Shown one piece after another: positions 8,655 to 16,717 of a stretch of 64,000 nucleotides of DNA. Positions within the stretch are counted from its first letter, which is position 1, and each line of letters starts with the position of its first letter. The DNA is from Lewinella cohaerens DSM 23179 (GTDB taxonomy: Bacteria > Bacteroidota > Bacteroidia > Chitinophagales > Saprospiraceae), in NCBI RefSeq assembly GCF_000379805.1, contig NZ_KB903609.1:110573-174572 (forward strand). Direction: 5' to 3'. The notes under the pieces are model-generated. The model was not told the origin of the DNA and made no database searches. It worked only from the letters and a program-made list of their open reading frames with translations. Made by a program: the position numbers and the translations under genes.

Positions 8655-10571
8655 ATGAACGTCATTCCGGACCGCGTCTACCGTTTCCTCCAAGCGTATC
8701 CTCCCTTCTCTATGTTGGATAAAGCTATGCTTGAAAAAATCGCAGGAGATACTGTTATCAAGTACCTCCAAACCGGAGAATTTGTTTTCACGGAGGGCGA
8801 ATCTCCACAGGAATACATCTACGTAGTGCGGGAAGGAGCAATAGAGTTATTAAAAAAAGACGAAAATCTACTGGTAGAGGTATGCGACGAGGGAGACTTG
8901 TTTGGGCTGCGACCACTACTTGCCAAGCAACCCTATGTGCTATCAGCGAAAGCTGCCGAAGAATGTCTACTCTATGCCATAAAAGTAGATGATCTACAAG
9001 AACTGATTGAAACACAGCCCAAAGTAGGCTATTACCTCGCTCAGAACTTTGCCTTTGGCATTAGTGATAAATACAGCAAGCTATTTAAAGGAAAGCTATT
9101 TTTAGACAAGGACCCTGCCCTATTACTTCAGACGTCCTTGTTTGAAATACAATCTGTAAATCATAGCAAATCTCCCGTATGTTGTGCGCCTACTGCTACC
9201 ATTCAGGAAGCCGCCAGGATTATGCAACAAAAACATGTAGGATCGATTCTTATCACAGATGAACAACTACACCCAATAGGGATCTTGACAGATCGCGACC
9301 TAAGAAACCGGGTAGTCACTGGAGAGGTAAGTCGACGCCAGCCAGTTTCAGATATTATGACCCATCCAGTAATAACAATTCAACCTGATTGCAGTGTAGC
9401 TGAGGTACAGATCGCTATGATGAAAAACGGCATACACCATTTGTGTATTACCCAGGATGGAACGCCACACACCCCCGTAACTGGCATTCTTTCGGAACAC
9501 GACCTTCTTGTATTACAAGGGAACAACCCAGCTATCCTCATCCGGGAGATGAAGAGAAGTTCTTCGGCAGAGGAGCTAGCTGTCATCCGCACTAAGGCAG
9601 AAGGCTTACTACAGCAATACCTGGAAAGGGAAGTTGCCATGGACTTCATAGCAACTGTCATGACTGAAATTAATGATGCCCTAATTATTCGAGTTATCGA
9701 AATAGCGCTGGAAGAACTGACCACTCCCCTACCTCAGATTAAGTGGTCGTGGCTAGGTTTGGGTAGCGAAGGCCGTGGCGAGCAGCTGCTGCGTACCGAC
9801 CAGGACAATGCGCTCGTCTTTGAAGATGTCCCCAAGGCCGAATTGGAAAACACCAGAAGTCAGTTCCTGGCTTTCGCACAAAAGGTCACCTATCATCTCA
9901 ATACTTGTGGCTTTGTGTACTGCCCTGGTGAGATGATGGCTAGCAACCCTAAGTGGTGCCTATCCCTGCAAGAATGGAAAAACCAATTCTCGGATTGGAT
10001 ACTTACGCCAACGAACCAAAATATTATGCACTGTAATATTTTCTTCGATTTCAGGTCATTATATGGTGAAGAAGAATTTTCCAATCAACTTGGGGAGCAT
10101 ATTTTTGACACCATCGACCAAAAGGGAATTTTTCTTTCTTTACTGGCCAAAAATGCACTACAAAACCCGCCGCCACTCACCTTTTTTCGCAATTTCATGG
10201 TAGAGAAAAATGGGGAGCACAAGGATGCCTTTAACATAAAATCTCGGGCAATGATGCCACTTACCGATGCGGCAAGGCTCCTCATCCTTGGTCATCAGGT
10301 CACAGGTGTCAACAATACCTTTAAAAGATTTGAGAAACTTGCCGAACTAGAGCCTAAACACCGTGAGCTCTTTGAGCAAGCCGCCGATGCTTACGAAATC
10401 CTTATCCGCTACCGGGCATTGCAAGGACTCAAGAATAACAATTCAGGTAAATTTCTTCTGATGGAAGAGATGACAAAAATGCAAAGGCTCAATTTGCGCA
10501 ACACCTTCCGCCCTATAAATGATTTACAAGACATTATTAAAATCCGATACCAAGTAAGTTTCTTTGGTTAA
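8655..10571 (+). CDS. cNMP-binding / CBS-pair / DUF294 nucleotidyltransferase regulator
   Basis: A 638-residue cytosolic regulator-like protein. Residues about 15-130 form a cyclic-nucleotide-binding domain (EFVFTEGESPQEYIYVVREG). Residues about 175-285 form a pair of CBS domains (GILTDRDLRNRV, GILSEHDLL). A GlnD-like nucleotidyltransferase domain follows with GLGSEGRGEQLLRTDQD near residue 370, keeping the GS...D.D metal-binding signature, and a helical DUF294 C-terminal domain ends it. CBS pairs usually bind adenine nucleotides, so it may sense energy charge. It lies 13 bases ahead of the exonuclease gene and at the head of the acetate module. I recall similar proteins beside acetate genes in gammaproteobacteria. 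Its substrate is unknown. Confidence 0.88.
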   Translation: MNVIPDRVYRFLQAYPPFSMLDKAMLEKIAGDTVIKYLQTGEFVFTEGESPQEYIYVVREGAIELLKKDENLLVEVCDEGDLFGLRPLLAKQPYVLSAKAAEECLLYAIKVDDLQELIETQPKVGYYLAQNFAFGISDKYSKLFKGKLFLDKDPALLLQTSLFEIQSVNHSKSPVCCAPTATIQEAARIMQQKHVGSILITDEQLHPIGILTDRDLRNRVVTGEVSRRQPVSDIMTHPVITIQPDCSVAEVQIAMMKNGIHHLCITQDGTPHTPVTGILSEHDLLVLQGNNPAILIREMKRSSSAEELAVIRTKAEGLLQQYLEREVAMDFIATVMTEINDALIIRVIEIALEELTTPLPQIKWSWLGLGSEGRGEQLLRTDQDNALVFEDVPKAELENTRSQFLAFAQKVTYHLNTCGFVYCPGEMMASNPKWCLSLQEWKNQFSDWILTPTNQNIMHCNIFFDFRSLYGEEEFSNQLGEHIFDTIDQKGIFLSLLAKNALQNPPPLTFFRNFMVEKNGEHKDAFNIKSRAMMPLTDAARLLILGHQVTGVNNTFKRFEKLAELEPKHRELFEQAADAYEILIRYRALQGLKNNNSGKFLLMEEMTKMQRLNLRNTFRPINDLQDIIKIRYQVSFFG

Positions 10572-10584
10572 ACACAATTAGTAC

Positions 10585-11283
10585 ATGAGTTGGATCAAAA
10601 AAATATTCCGGGTCAAACCCAAATACCCCGCTACCAACTACTGGCAGGAGTATGCCCGTCTTTTTGATCAACCTGCCCCAAGGAAGCCCCTTTTCAGAGC
10701 CCAAAGAATGGTGGTTTTGGATACAGAAACCACAGGCTTAGACCCCACTACTGACAAGCTGCTCTCTATTGGTGCCATAGCAATAAAAGACCAGCAAATA
10801 TTTATCGGCGACCGCTTTGAGGCTTTCTTTTCTGCTGGTGATCTTTATAGAAATCAAGAAAGAGAAAGTGTGCCCGTACATGGCATTCTGCAAAAGCATT
10901 CTGCGCATCGTCCTGACAATCAAAAGATTCTCATTGATCTTTTAGCTTATCTGCAAGACAGCATCATTGTTGGCCACCACATTGCTTTCGATTTTGCCAT
11001 GTTAAACAATGCCTTCTTGCTACAATTAGGTGGGCCATTGCAAAATCAAGTTCTAGACACTGCTCATCTGGCCAAGCGGCTCACCGCTCCTTTGCAAGGT
11101 CAATTATCGCCACTGCAAGCGGGGCAATATAGCCTCGATGAATTGTGTAAAACATACCACATTCCTGTCGAAGGACGGCACACTGCCAGCGGAGATGCAT
11201 TTCTGACCTCACTTTTACTCGTAAAGCTATTAGGACGATTAGAGAGACGGGGCGTAAAAACGCTAAAAGACCTACTGCGATAG
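10585..11283 (+). CDS. DEDDh 3'-5' exonuclease (DNA pol III epsilon-like)
   Basis: A 232-residue exonuclease-family protein. Exo I is VLDTETTGLDP (residues about 44-54), Exo II is GHHIAFDFAMLN near 131, and Exo III is HTASGDAFLTSLLL near 204, so all DEDDh acidic residues and the histidine are visible. It is likely not the replicative proofreading subunit: it is co-transcribed with the CBS/nucleotidyltransferase gene (13 bases apart) and lacks any extra polymerase-binding tail. A role in RNA or DNA trimming linked to the acetate module is unproven. Confidence 0.88.
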   Translation: MSWIKKIFRVKPKYPATNYWQEYARLFDQPAPRKPLFRAQRMVVLDTETTGLDPTTDKLLSIGAIAIKDQQIFIGDRFEAFFSAGDLYRNQERESVPVHGILQKHSAHRPDNQKILIDLLAYLQDSIIVGHHIAFDFAMLNNAFLLQLGGPLQNQVLDTAHLAKRLTAPLQGQLSPLQAGQYSLDELCKTYHIPVEGRHTASGDAFLTSLLLVKLLGRLERRGVKTLKDLLR

Positions 11284-11295
11284 CCTAAGAATACC

Positions 11296-11303
11296 TATTT
11301 TTG
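11296..11303 (+). promoter_or_regulatory. Probable -7 box of the Pmp3/YqaE-like gene
   Basis: TATTTTTG matches TAnnTTTG and lies 24 bases before the ATG at 11328. It overlaps an earlier in-frame start at 11301, which argues against that start. Confidence 0.4.
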
Positions 11304-11327
11304 CAACTCAATAATCTTTTTTGCACT

Positions 11328-11759
11328 ATGAAGTTATTCCAACTTTCCCTACTATTTGTTTTTGCATTAATCATAGCATCCCCTGTATCAGAGGCGGCAG
11401 TCTTGCACCCCAAGCCAGCTGAAAAAACAGAAGTTTCTGATCAACAAATGAGTAAAAAAGAACAACGCCAATTGCGTAAAGAGCAACGGCGTAGTTTCCG
11501 TAAAGCGGTGCGGGAACAGCTTCGTGATATGCGAAAAAACAGCAGTTCCTCAGATGTAGCCCTTATCCTTTTGGTGATTATTGCGCTTTTTATTCCACCA
11601 TTAGCAATGTTCCTGTATGATGGCACAGCCAGTTCCAGGTTCTGGATTTCTTTGGTATTAATGCTACTAGCAATTCCTTTATGGGGAACACTCGGGGCAT
11701 TGGCACTAACAGCTAGTGTAGTCTATACCCTCTATATCATGTTAAGCGAATCCCTCTAA
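11328..11759 (+). CDS. Pmp3/YqaE-like membrane protein
   Basis: Small membrane protein of 143 residues. A signal peptide (LFQLSLLFVFALIIASPVSEA) is followed by a lysine/arginine-rich stretch (residues about 40-70, SKKEQRQLRKEQRRSFRK) and then two membrane segments with the Pmp3/YqaE signature LFIPPLAMFLYDG. In yeast the Pmp3 family affects membrane potential and salt tolerance; in bacteria its role is not settled. The ATG at 11328 was chosen because the signal peptide starts there and a -7 box covers the earlier start. A strong hairpin follows the stop. Confidence 0.7.
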   Translation: MKLFQLSLLFVFALIIASPVSEAAVLHPKPAEKTEVSDQQMSKKEQRQLRKEQRRSFRKAVREQLRDMRKNSSSSDVALILLVIIALFIPPLAMFLYDGTASSRFWISLVLMLLAIPLWGTLGALALTASVVYTLYIMLSESL

Positions 11760-11773
11760 AAAGGTATTCCAGG

Positions 11774-11811
11774 TCACTTTCCATTAGTCTGCTAAGGCTA
11801 ATGGAAAGTGA
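11774..11811 (+). terminator. Hairpin after the Pmp3/YqaE-like gene
   Basis: Perfect 14-base stem (TCACTTTCCATTAG at 11774-11787 and its complement at 11798-11811) with a 10-base loop. There is no long T run, so it is terminator-like rather than a textbook Rho-independent site. Confidence 0.65.
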
Positions 11812-11887
11812 TTTACTCTCCTGGTATTCATTTTTCCTGTGCTACTTTCGTTCTTCCTAGCTGTTTCTATAAGGACTGATTCGATGA

Positions 11888-12013
11888 AATACAAAAATCA
11901 TTTGTACAGCTAATGATCACATTATTTCCATCAAAGAAGTTGCATATATAGAGAACTATATAGATATTTTTACGTTAGAAGTACAAATCCTTAAGCAATA
12001 CTCCAGCGAGTAA
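11888..12013 (+). pseudogene. Possible LytTR-domain relic
   Basis: An open stretch without a start codon, entered just after a TGA, translates to a segment with HIISIKEVAYIENYIDIFT. This resembles the core of LytTR DNA-binding domains, where an I..I.YIE....Y pattern is typical. The rest of a response regulator is absent and the frame ends at 12013, four bases before the arsR-type gene. The same bases contain the TATATAG/CTATATA dyad, so the resemblance may be accidental. Confidence 0.25.
11945..11962. promoter_or_regulatory. Dyad TATATAG-N4-CTATATA upstream of the arsR-type gene
   Basis: Perfect 7-base inverted repeat 56-73 bases before the ArsR-family start, directly followed by TATTTTTA (11965-11972), one base from the -7 consensus. 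The CTATATA core also occurs beside ACATCTA in the acs and porin promoters, so autoregulation is plausible. Confidence 0.4.
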
Positions 12014-12017
12014 AAGC

Positions 12018-12308
12018 ATGAAAACACCAAATCAAACAGAATCATTGCGCGAATCTAGCGAAGTACTACGCGCTATTGCCCATCCCATCCGATTGGCTGT
12101 TATTGAGCTATTGCACAAAGAAGGAAAGCTCTCTGTTACCGAAATCTACCAAGACCTGAATATTGAACAGGCAGTAGCATCTCACCATCTCCGCATCCTG
12201 AAAAACAAGAATGTTGTCGACCTTGACCGTGTCGGCAAAACCTCTCTTTATTATCTAGCCAATCCTTCTTTTTATGATATTGTCCGGGTATTGAACGAAG
12301 TGGGCTAG
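12018..12308 (+). CDS. ArsR-family winged-helix transcriptional regulator
   Basis: A 96-residue single-domain repressor. The pattern ALR/AIAHPIRLAVIELL followed by LSVTEIYQDLNIEQAVASHHLRILKNKNVV is the ArsR/SmtB winged helix, with the recognition helix around residues 52-66. No metal-binding ELCV(C)D motif is present, so the signal is probably not a thiophilic metal. It sits between the exonuclease/YqaE group and the porin-symporter genes. Related AT-rich dyads in front of itself, the porin, acs and the prpE-like gene make it the best candidate regulator of that set; this is inference. Confidence 0.85.
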   Translation: MKTPNQTESLRESSEVLRAIAHPIRLAVIELLHKEGKLSVTEIYQDLNIEQAVASHHLRILKNKNVVDLDRVGKTSLYYLANPSFYDIVRVLNEVG

Positions 12309-12640
12309 CGGCTGATGCTCTCCTAGCCTTATTCCAGTATTGTCGACTATAATGATTACTCTTACTGAAATCCGTACTTCTAGTTTTAGACTCAAACAAT
12401 ACCTGTTCAAGGCATTATTCAAAGGAAAGCCTCTTGAAGTATTTGCCTAATACTGCGTTAACTGCAATTGCTATACCCTAACAGATTGGATATCCTCCCC
12501 CTACCCTTTCCTGCCTTAGTTTACACAACGCTACCTCTAGCAGCGCTCGCCCACTAGATAGAATTATATACCCCACAACCACTAATAACAGAATATTATC
12601 TGCCTTTTACTGTAAGATGTAAAAAATAATAAGGTTTTTA
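12309..12640. other. Gap between arsR-type gene and porin promoter
   Basis: No reading frame of note. A weak GGCTAG/CTAGCC stem at 12303-12308 and 12323-12328 overlaps the arsR-type stop and could end its transcript. Nothing else was recognised before the porin promoter. Confidence 0.4.
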
Positions 12641-12672
12641 TTTGCACACATCTATATATCTATATACTTTAG
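12641..12672 (+). promoter_or_regulatory. Porin promoter with embedded ACATCTA element
   Basis: TTTG at 12641-12644, 20 bases, then TACTTTAG at 12665-12672 (one mismatch to TAnnTTTG). The spacer holds ACATCTA (12648-12654) followed by TATATC and TATATAC, so a bound protein would cover the spacer. The stretch lies 55 bases before the ATG at 12727. Confidence 0.55.
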
Positions 12673-12726
12673 CAATTGAATACGATACTAATTATCACAA
12701 CAACCTTCCTTTTCAACTATTTAGCT

Positions 12727-13995
12727 ATGAAGAAAAGAATACTATTCATTACTATGCTAATTTGCCTAATGGGGTTTTCTCCAGACTGGCTAACAGCACA
12801 GGAAGCCGCAGAGGTTGACCACTCCTACAAGCCTCTGAAGCTTAACCTTAATGAGGATGGCTCCAAGTATGTTCGCTTTATTATTTGGCACCAGCAGTGG
12901 CTCACGACCAGTAACCTAACCGCGCCCGATGGTGGCGATGCGGCAAAGTTGCAATTAAGCTCAAGTATTCGCCGTTCGCGGATGCTAGCGTTTGCGCAAG
13001 TGTCGCCTCGCTTTCTAATTCTCACTCATTTTGGTCTTAATGGATTGAGCTCAGGTAACCTAACCTCCTTGGGAGGTAATGGTGATGCTCCTCAACTCTT
13101 CCTGCACGACGCTTGGGTAGAATTTATGGTAAATAAAAACCTCTACATCGGTAGTGGACTTCACTACTGGAAAGGGATGACCCGCTTGGCTAACCAGAGT
13201 ACCCTCAACTTTATGACGATGGATCAAAGTCGTCCTTTCGTACACTGGCATTCTTTGGGAATCACGGATCAATTTGCTCGTCATTTGGGCATGTACGCCA
13301 AGGGGAGCATCGACAAATTTGATTACCGCCTGGCCATCAACAACCCTGGCCGTAATGGGATCAGTGGTAACTATAACGGCCAAGTAAACCCTGCGCTGAC
13401 CTATTCTGGTGTCAACAATCTCGATAAAGATGGCGACCCAACGGGAAACACCGTCATTGAAGGCTATTTCCGCTATCAAATCAAGGATACAGAATCAACG
13501 AAACTTCCTTATGCTGTAGGAACCTACCTTGGTAAGAAGGATGTATTGGCTATCGGCGCGGGCTTCTTCGCTCACCCCAACGGCGTATACAACAACAATA
13601 CAGGAGAACACGTAAACGTGACCCACTTTGCTGCCGACATTTTCCTGGACAAGCCACTTAACGGCGGTGGATGCCTTAATGCTTACGCTTCGTTTATGAG
13701 CTTTAACTACGGCGAAGATTACGTTGCTCGCTGGGCAGGTACAGGCTCTGTGCTTTATGGCCACGTGGGTGTACTGGTTCCAGGTAGCAAGATGATGCCT
13801 TATGTCGCTTTCCAATCAGGCAACTACGAAGGCTTACCTGACCCTACCAATGCACTAGACATTGGTCTCAACTACTTCATCAATGGCCACAACGCCAAAC
13901 TTACCCTGGAATATCACCATATCGGTAATGATCCTCGGGAAGGTGGCGCCCTTGATGTCAATCAAATTCGCATGCAGGCCCATATCTTTCTTTAG
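12727..13995 (+). CDS. Outer-membrane porin-like protein of the acetate module
   Basis: A 422-residue outer-membrane protein. The signal peptide starts at the ATG chosen here (MKKRILFITMLICLMGFSP, cleavage after LTAQ). An earlier TTG at 12676 would add residues in front of a complete signal peptide and lies close behind the promoter. The body is rich in alternating aromatic and polar strands ending in the C-terminal pattern IRMQAHIFL typical of beta-barrels. Repeated glycine-asparagine turns support a barrel of about 16 strands. It precedes the symporter pair and probably lets small carboxylates cross the outer membrane; the substrate is inferred from context. Confidence 0.75.
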   Translation: MKKRILFITMLICLMGFSPDWLTAQEAAEVDHSYKPLKLNLNEDGSKYVRFIIWHQQWLTTSNLTAPDGGDAAKLQLSSSIRRSRMLAFAQVSPRFLILTHFGLNGLSSGNLTSLGGNGDAPQLFLHDAWVEFMVNKNLYIGSGLHYWKGMTRLANQSTLNFMTMDQSRPFVHWHSLGITDQFARHLGMYAKGSIDKFDYRLAINNPGRNGISGNYNGQVNPALTYSGVNNLDKDGDPTGNTVIEGYFRYQIKDTESTKLPYAVGTYLGKKDVLAIGAGFFAHPNGVYNNNTGEHVNVTHFAADIFLDKPLNGGGCLNAYASFMSFNYGEDYVARWAGTGSVLYGHVGVLVPGSKMMPYVAFQSGNYEGLPDPTNALDIGLNYFINGHNAKLTLEYHHIGNDPREGGALDVNQIRMQAHIFL

Positions 13996-14049
13996 CAGAA
14001 ATGCTTAAACGGATGTCAGTCTTATTCTTATACTCAAAAATAACTTTCC

Positions 14050-14307
14050 ATGTCTGAAAAGAACCTCCAACAGTATTGGCGTGACAATCTCCGCTATCTG
14101 GCGATACTCCTTTCTATCTGGTTTTTGGTCTCCTATGTGTTCGGCATTTTTATGGTCGACACGTTGAATAACATCAGCGTAGGAGGCGCCAAACTCGGTT
14201 TTTGGTTTGCCCAGCAGGGTGCTATCTACGTCTTTGTCGTACTCATTTTCGTCTACGTAAACTGGATGAATAAATTGGATAAAAAGTACGATGTCGACGA
14301 GGAGTAA
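14050..14307 (+). CDS. DUF4212 small subunit of sodium/acetate symporter
   Basis: An 85-residue inner-membrane protein with two transmembrane helices (LAILLSIWFLVSYVFGIFMV and IYVFVVLIFVYVNWM) and the DUF4212 hallmark GFWFAQQGAIYVFV. Family members are found directly in front of VC_2705-type sodium:solute symporters, as here (58 bases). It probably assists the assembly or function of the larger carrier. Confidence 0.9.
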   Translation: MSEKNLQQYWRDNLRYLAILLSIWFLVSYVFGIFMVDTLNNISVGGAKLGFWFAQQGAIYVFVVLIFVYVNWMNKLDKKYDVDEE

Positions 14308-14365
14308 ACACCCCTTGTATTGCACAAAAAACAATTCAAAAAACAAGCTTTAAAATAATAAAACT

Positions 14366-16078
14366 ATGGATGTTCAAACTTGGACACTGATCATCGTAGG
14401 CCTGACCTTTGCCCTGTATATAGGGATTGCCATTTGGGCGAGAGCTGGTTCTACCAAAGAATTTTACGTCGCTGGCGGTGGCGTTCACCCTGTAGCCAAT
14501 GGTATGGCTACCGCCGCAGACTGGATGTCTGCTGCTTCTTTTATCTCCATGGCGGGCCTTATTTCCTTTATGGGTTATGATGGTGCCGTTTATCTCTTGG
14601 GCTGGACCGGGGGATACGTTCTCCTGGCCTTACTACTGGCCCCCTATCTGCGAAAATTCGGAAAGTTCACGGTCCCCGATTTTATTGGAGACCGCTACTA
14701 TTCCAATACCGCACGAACAGTGGCAGTAGTATGTGCATTGATTGTTTCCTTTACCTACGTAGCCGGCCAGATGCGCGGTGTAGGTGTTGTATTCTCTCGC
14801 TTCCTTGAAGTGGATATTAACAATGGTGTATTTATTGGTATGGCCATTGTTTTCTTCTACGCTGTACTTGGGGGTATGAAAGGTATTACCTATACGCAGG
14901 TCGCACAGTATTGTGTTTTGATTTTTGCTTATATGGTGCCCGCGATCTTTATTTCGCTAGCGATGACCGGAAATGCTATTCCTCAGCTTGGACTCATTGG
15001 TGACGTCACCGACGGCACAGGTATGGCATTACTTGACAAACTAGATGTACTTCACCAAGAGCTGGGTTTTGCCGAATATACCTCCGGAACTAAATCGATG
15101 ACAGATGTATTTGCTATCACCTTTGCCTTGATGGTAGGTACAGCAGGTTTACCTCACGTTATCGTTCGTTTCTTCACTGTACCACGCGTAAAGGATGCAC
15201 GTTCTTCTGCTGGTTATGCCCTCTTGTTTATTGCTATCCTTTACACTACTGCGCCAGCCATTGCAGCTTTTGCACGTGTTAACTTGATCAATACGGTAAG
15301 CAACAAGGAGTACGCAGAGATGCCAGAGTGGTTCAGCAAGTGGGAACAAACTGGCTTAATTAAATTCGACGATAAAAACGCAGATGGGCGCATTCAATAC
15401 CTAGCTGCCGCTGACGCAAATGAATTAACTATTGACCGTGATATCATGGTATTGGCCAATCCAGAAATTGCCAACTTGCCAGCATGGGTAATTGCCTTAG
15501 TTGCCGCAGGTGGTTTGGCTGCTGCCTTATCGACGGCTGCCGGTTTGCTACTCGTTATTTCTACTTCGATTTCTCGAGATTTGATCAAAATGCAAATCAA
15601 ACCAGATATCAGTGAAAAGTGGGAATTACGCTGGGCCAGAATTGGTGCTTTTGTAGCCGTATTAATAGCCGGGTATTTTGGTATTAATCCTCCCGGATTT
15701 GTAGCGGCGGTCGTCGCACTGGCCTTTGGCCTCGCTGCCGCCTCCTTCTTCCCGGCTATCATCCTTGGTATTTTTGACAAGCGGATGAATATGCAGGGAG
15801 CTATTTCTGGTATGATCGTAGGTATTACCATTATGTTGTGGTACATGCTGAAATTCAAATTTGGCATTTTTGATGGTGGAAAAGAAGCTGTTGCCGGCCT
15901 AAAAGACGGTTGGTGGTTTGGTATCTCTCCTGAGGGTTTTGGTACCATTGCAATGGTCTTCAACTTGGTAGTTTCTCTGGTGGTTTCCAGAATGACACCT
16001 CCTCCACCAGAAAATGTTCAGCAAATTGTCGAAGACATTCGTGTCCCTCGTGGCGCTGGTGCTGCTCACGATCATTAA
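14366..16078 (+). CDS. Sodium:solute symporter (VC_2705 subfamily, acetate/carboxylate type)
   Basis: A 570-residue inner-membrane carrier with about 13 membrane segments. Early residues include FYVAGGGVHPVANGMATAAD, and later GTAGLPHVIVRFFTVP and AAALSTAAGLLLVISTSISRD, typical of ActP/VC_2705 members of the SSS family. Preceded by DUF4212 and followed by a structured spacer. Likely imports acetate or related acids with sodium; the substrate rests on the neighbouring acs and symporter-kinase genes. Confidence 0.9.
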   Translation: MDVQTWTLIIVGLTFALYIGIAIWARAGSTKEFYVAGGGVHPVANGMATAADWMSAASFISMAGLISFMGYDGAVYLLGWTGGYVLLALLLAPYLRKFGKFTVPDFIGDRYYSNTARTVAVVCALIVSFTYVAGQMRGVGVVFSRFLEVDINNGVFIGMAIVFFYAVLGGMKGITYTQVAQYCVLIFAYMVPAIFISLAMTGNAIPQLGLIGDVTDGTGMALLDKLDVLHQELGFAEYTSGTKSMTDVFAITFALMVGTAGLPHVIVRFFTVPRVKDARSSAGYALLFIAILYTTAPAIAAFARVNLINTVSNKEYAEMPEWFSKWEQTGLIKFDDKNADGRIQYLAAADANELTIDRDIMVLANPEIANLPAWVIALVAAGGLAAALSTAAGLLLVISTSISRDLIKMQIKPDISEKWELRWARIGAFVAVLIAGYFGINPPGFVAAVVALAFGLAAASFFPAIILGIFDKRMNMQGAISGMIVGITIMLWYMLKFKFGIFDGGKEAVAGLKDGWWFGISPEGFGTIAMVFNLVVSLVVSRMTPPPPENVQQIVEDIRVPRGAGAAHDH

Positions 16079-16094
16079 AATTTGTAAAAAGAAT

Positions 16095-16160
16095 GGAAGC
16101 CTGGAGGTATCGTTTTGTTTTGCTGGATATCCTCCGTTAGTTAATACCCTCCGGGCTTCC
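16095..16160 (+). promoter_or_regulatory. Structured spacer with alternative hairpins after the symporter gene
   Basis: GGAAGCCTGGAGGTAT (16095-16110) pairs with ATACCCTCCGGGCTTCC (16144-16160). The GGAGGTATC part can instead pair with GGATATCCTCC (16125-16135). The two folds exclude each other, and only a short CCTT follows, so it could lower rather than end transcription into the next small gene. Confidence 0.45.
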
Positions 16161-16177
16161 CCTTAAACACTTTTATT

Positions 16178-16405
16178 ATGGCTAAATTTTCTTTAGGCCC
16201 ACGACTTTCAGACTGGTTCATTGCCGTTTATCTTACGATTACACTGGCATTGCGCTTTATCCTCGAGCCTCAACTTCAAGGGTATTACTTAGTGTCCCTT
16301 GCACTGGGTGCTTTTGCACTCCTTTTCCTCTGGGCACTGGTCAAGAGTAAGGTGTTACAACCATCCTATTTTGGCTTTTTCCCGCAGAAAACAGAAGAGA
16401 ATTAG
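16178..16405 (+). CDS. Small two-helix membrane protein
   Basis: A 75-residue protein with two hydrophobic helices (WFIAVYLTITLALRFIL and LVSLALGAFALLFLWALV) and a charged tail ending QKTEEN. Its family is not recognised. It begins 17 bases after the hairpin behind the symporter gene and is closed by a strong terminator, so it probably belongs to the porin-symporter transcript. A helper of the transporter is possible but unproven. Confidence 0.7.
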   Translation: MAKFSLGPRLSDWFIAVYLTITLALRFILEPQLQGYYLVSLALGAFALLFLWALVKSKVLQPSYFGFFPQKTEEN

Positions 16406-16422
16406 TAAAAGTGTTATAATTT

Positions 16423-16460
16423 AAGAGCCGATTCAGTAGCATACTGAGTCGGCTCTTTTT
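16423..16460 (+). terminator. Rho-independent terminator ending the transport genes
   Basis: A long near-perfect stem (AAGAGCCGA...TCAGTA paired with TACTGA.TCGGCTCTT) with a 3-base loop, followed by a T run at 16456-16460. Confidence 0.85.
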
Positions 16461-16516
16461 ACGCAAAGTAGATATACCCGGCACTAAGTCGTATAAAACT
16501 TCAAAACCTAATTCTT

Positions 16517-16708
16517 TTGTCTGAAAAATCCTCCAAACTCATCTTCGTTAGCATCCTGGCTGCTATCTGCTTCAATTTCCCTTTTCTAGGATTATTGGGA
16601 AAAATGCGGTTAATAATGGGCATCCCTCAGCTTTATTTGATGCTTTTTGTAATTTGGTTACTTATCATTATTGCTACCTATTTCACCTTACGTTCTTCCG
16701 ATAAATAG
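16517..16708 (+). CDS. Small membrane protein before the sensor kinase
   Basis: A 63-residue hydrophobic protein starting with TTG and carrying two membrane segments (LIFVSILAAICFNFPFLGLL and LYLMLFVIWLLIIIATYFTL). It lies nine bases ahead of the symporter-kinase gene. Small integral proteins of this kind are often seen directly before symporter-fused kinases, so it may be an accessory subunit. No family name is offered. Confidence 0.7.
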   Translation: MSEKSSKLIFVSILAAICFNFPFLGLLGKMRLIMGIPQLYLMLFVIWLLIIIATYFTLRSSDK

Positions 16709-16717
16709 TCGCTACCC

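Noticed and set aside
12641-12672. Reading the ACATCTATATATC stretch as simple AT-rich chance
   Set aside because: Kept as a site because the same ACATCTA core occurs near the -7 box in three promoters of related genes, although AT-richness lowers certainty.
14005-14346. 113-residue minus-strand frame covering DUF4212
   Set aside because: The plus strand encodes a recognised DUF4212 protein in the expected position before the symporter.
15394-15963. 189-residue minus-strand frame inside the symporter gene
   Set aside because: Shadow of the SSS gene; alanine, proline and isoleucine runs mirror membrane-helix codons.
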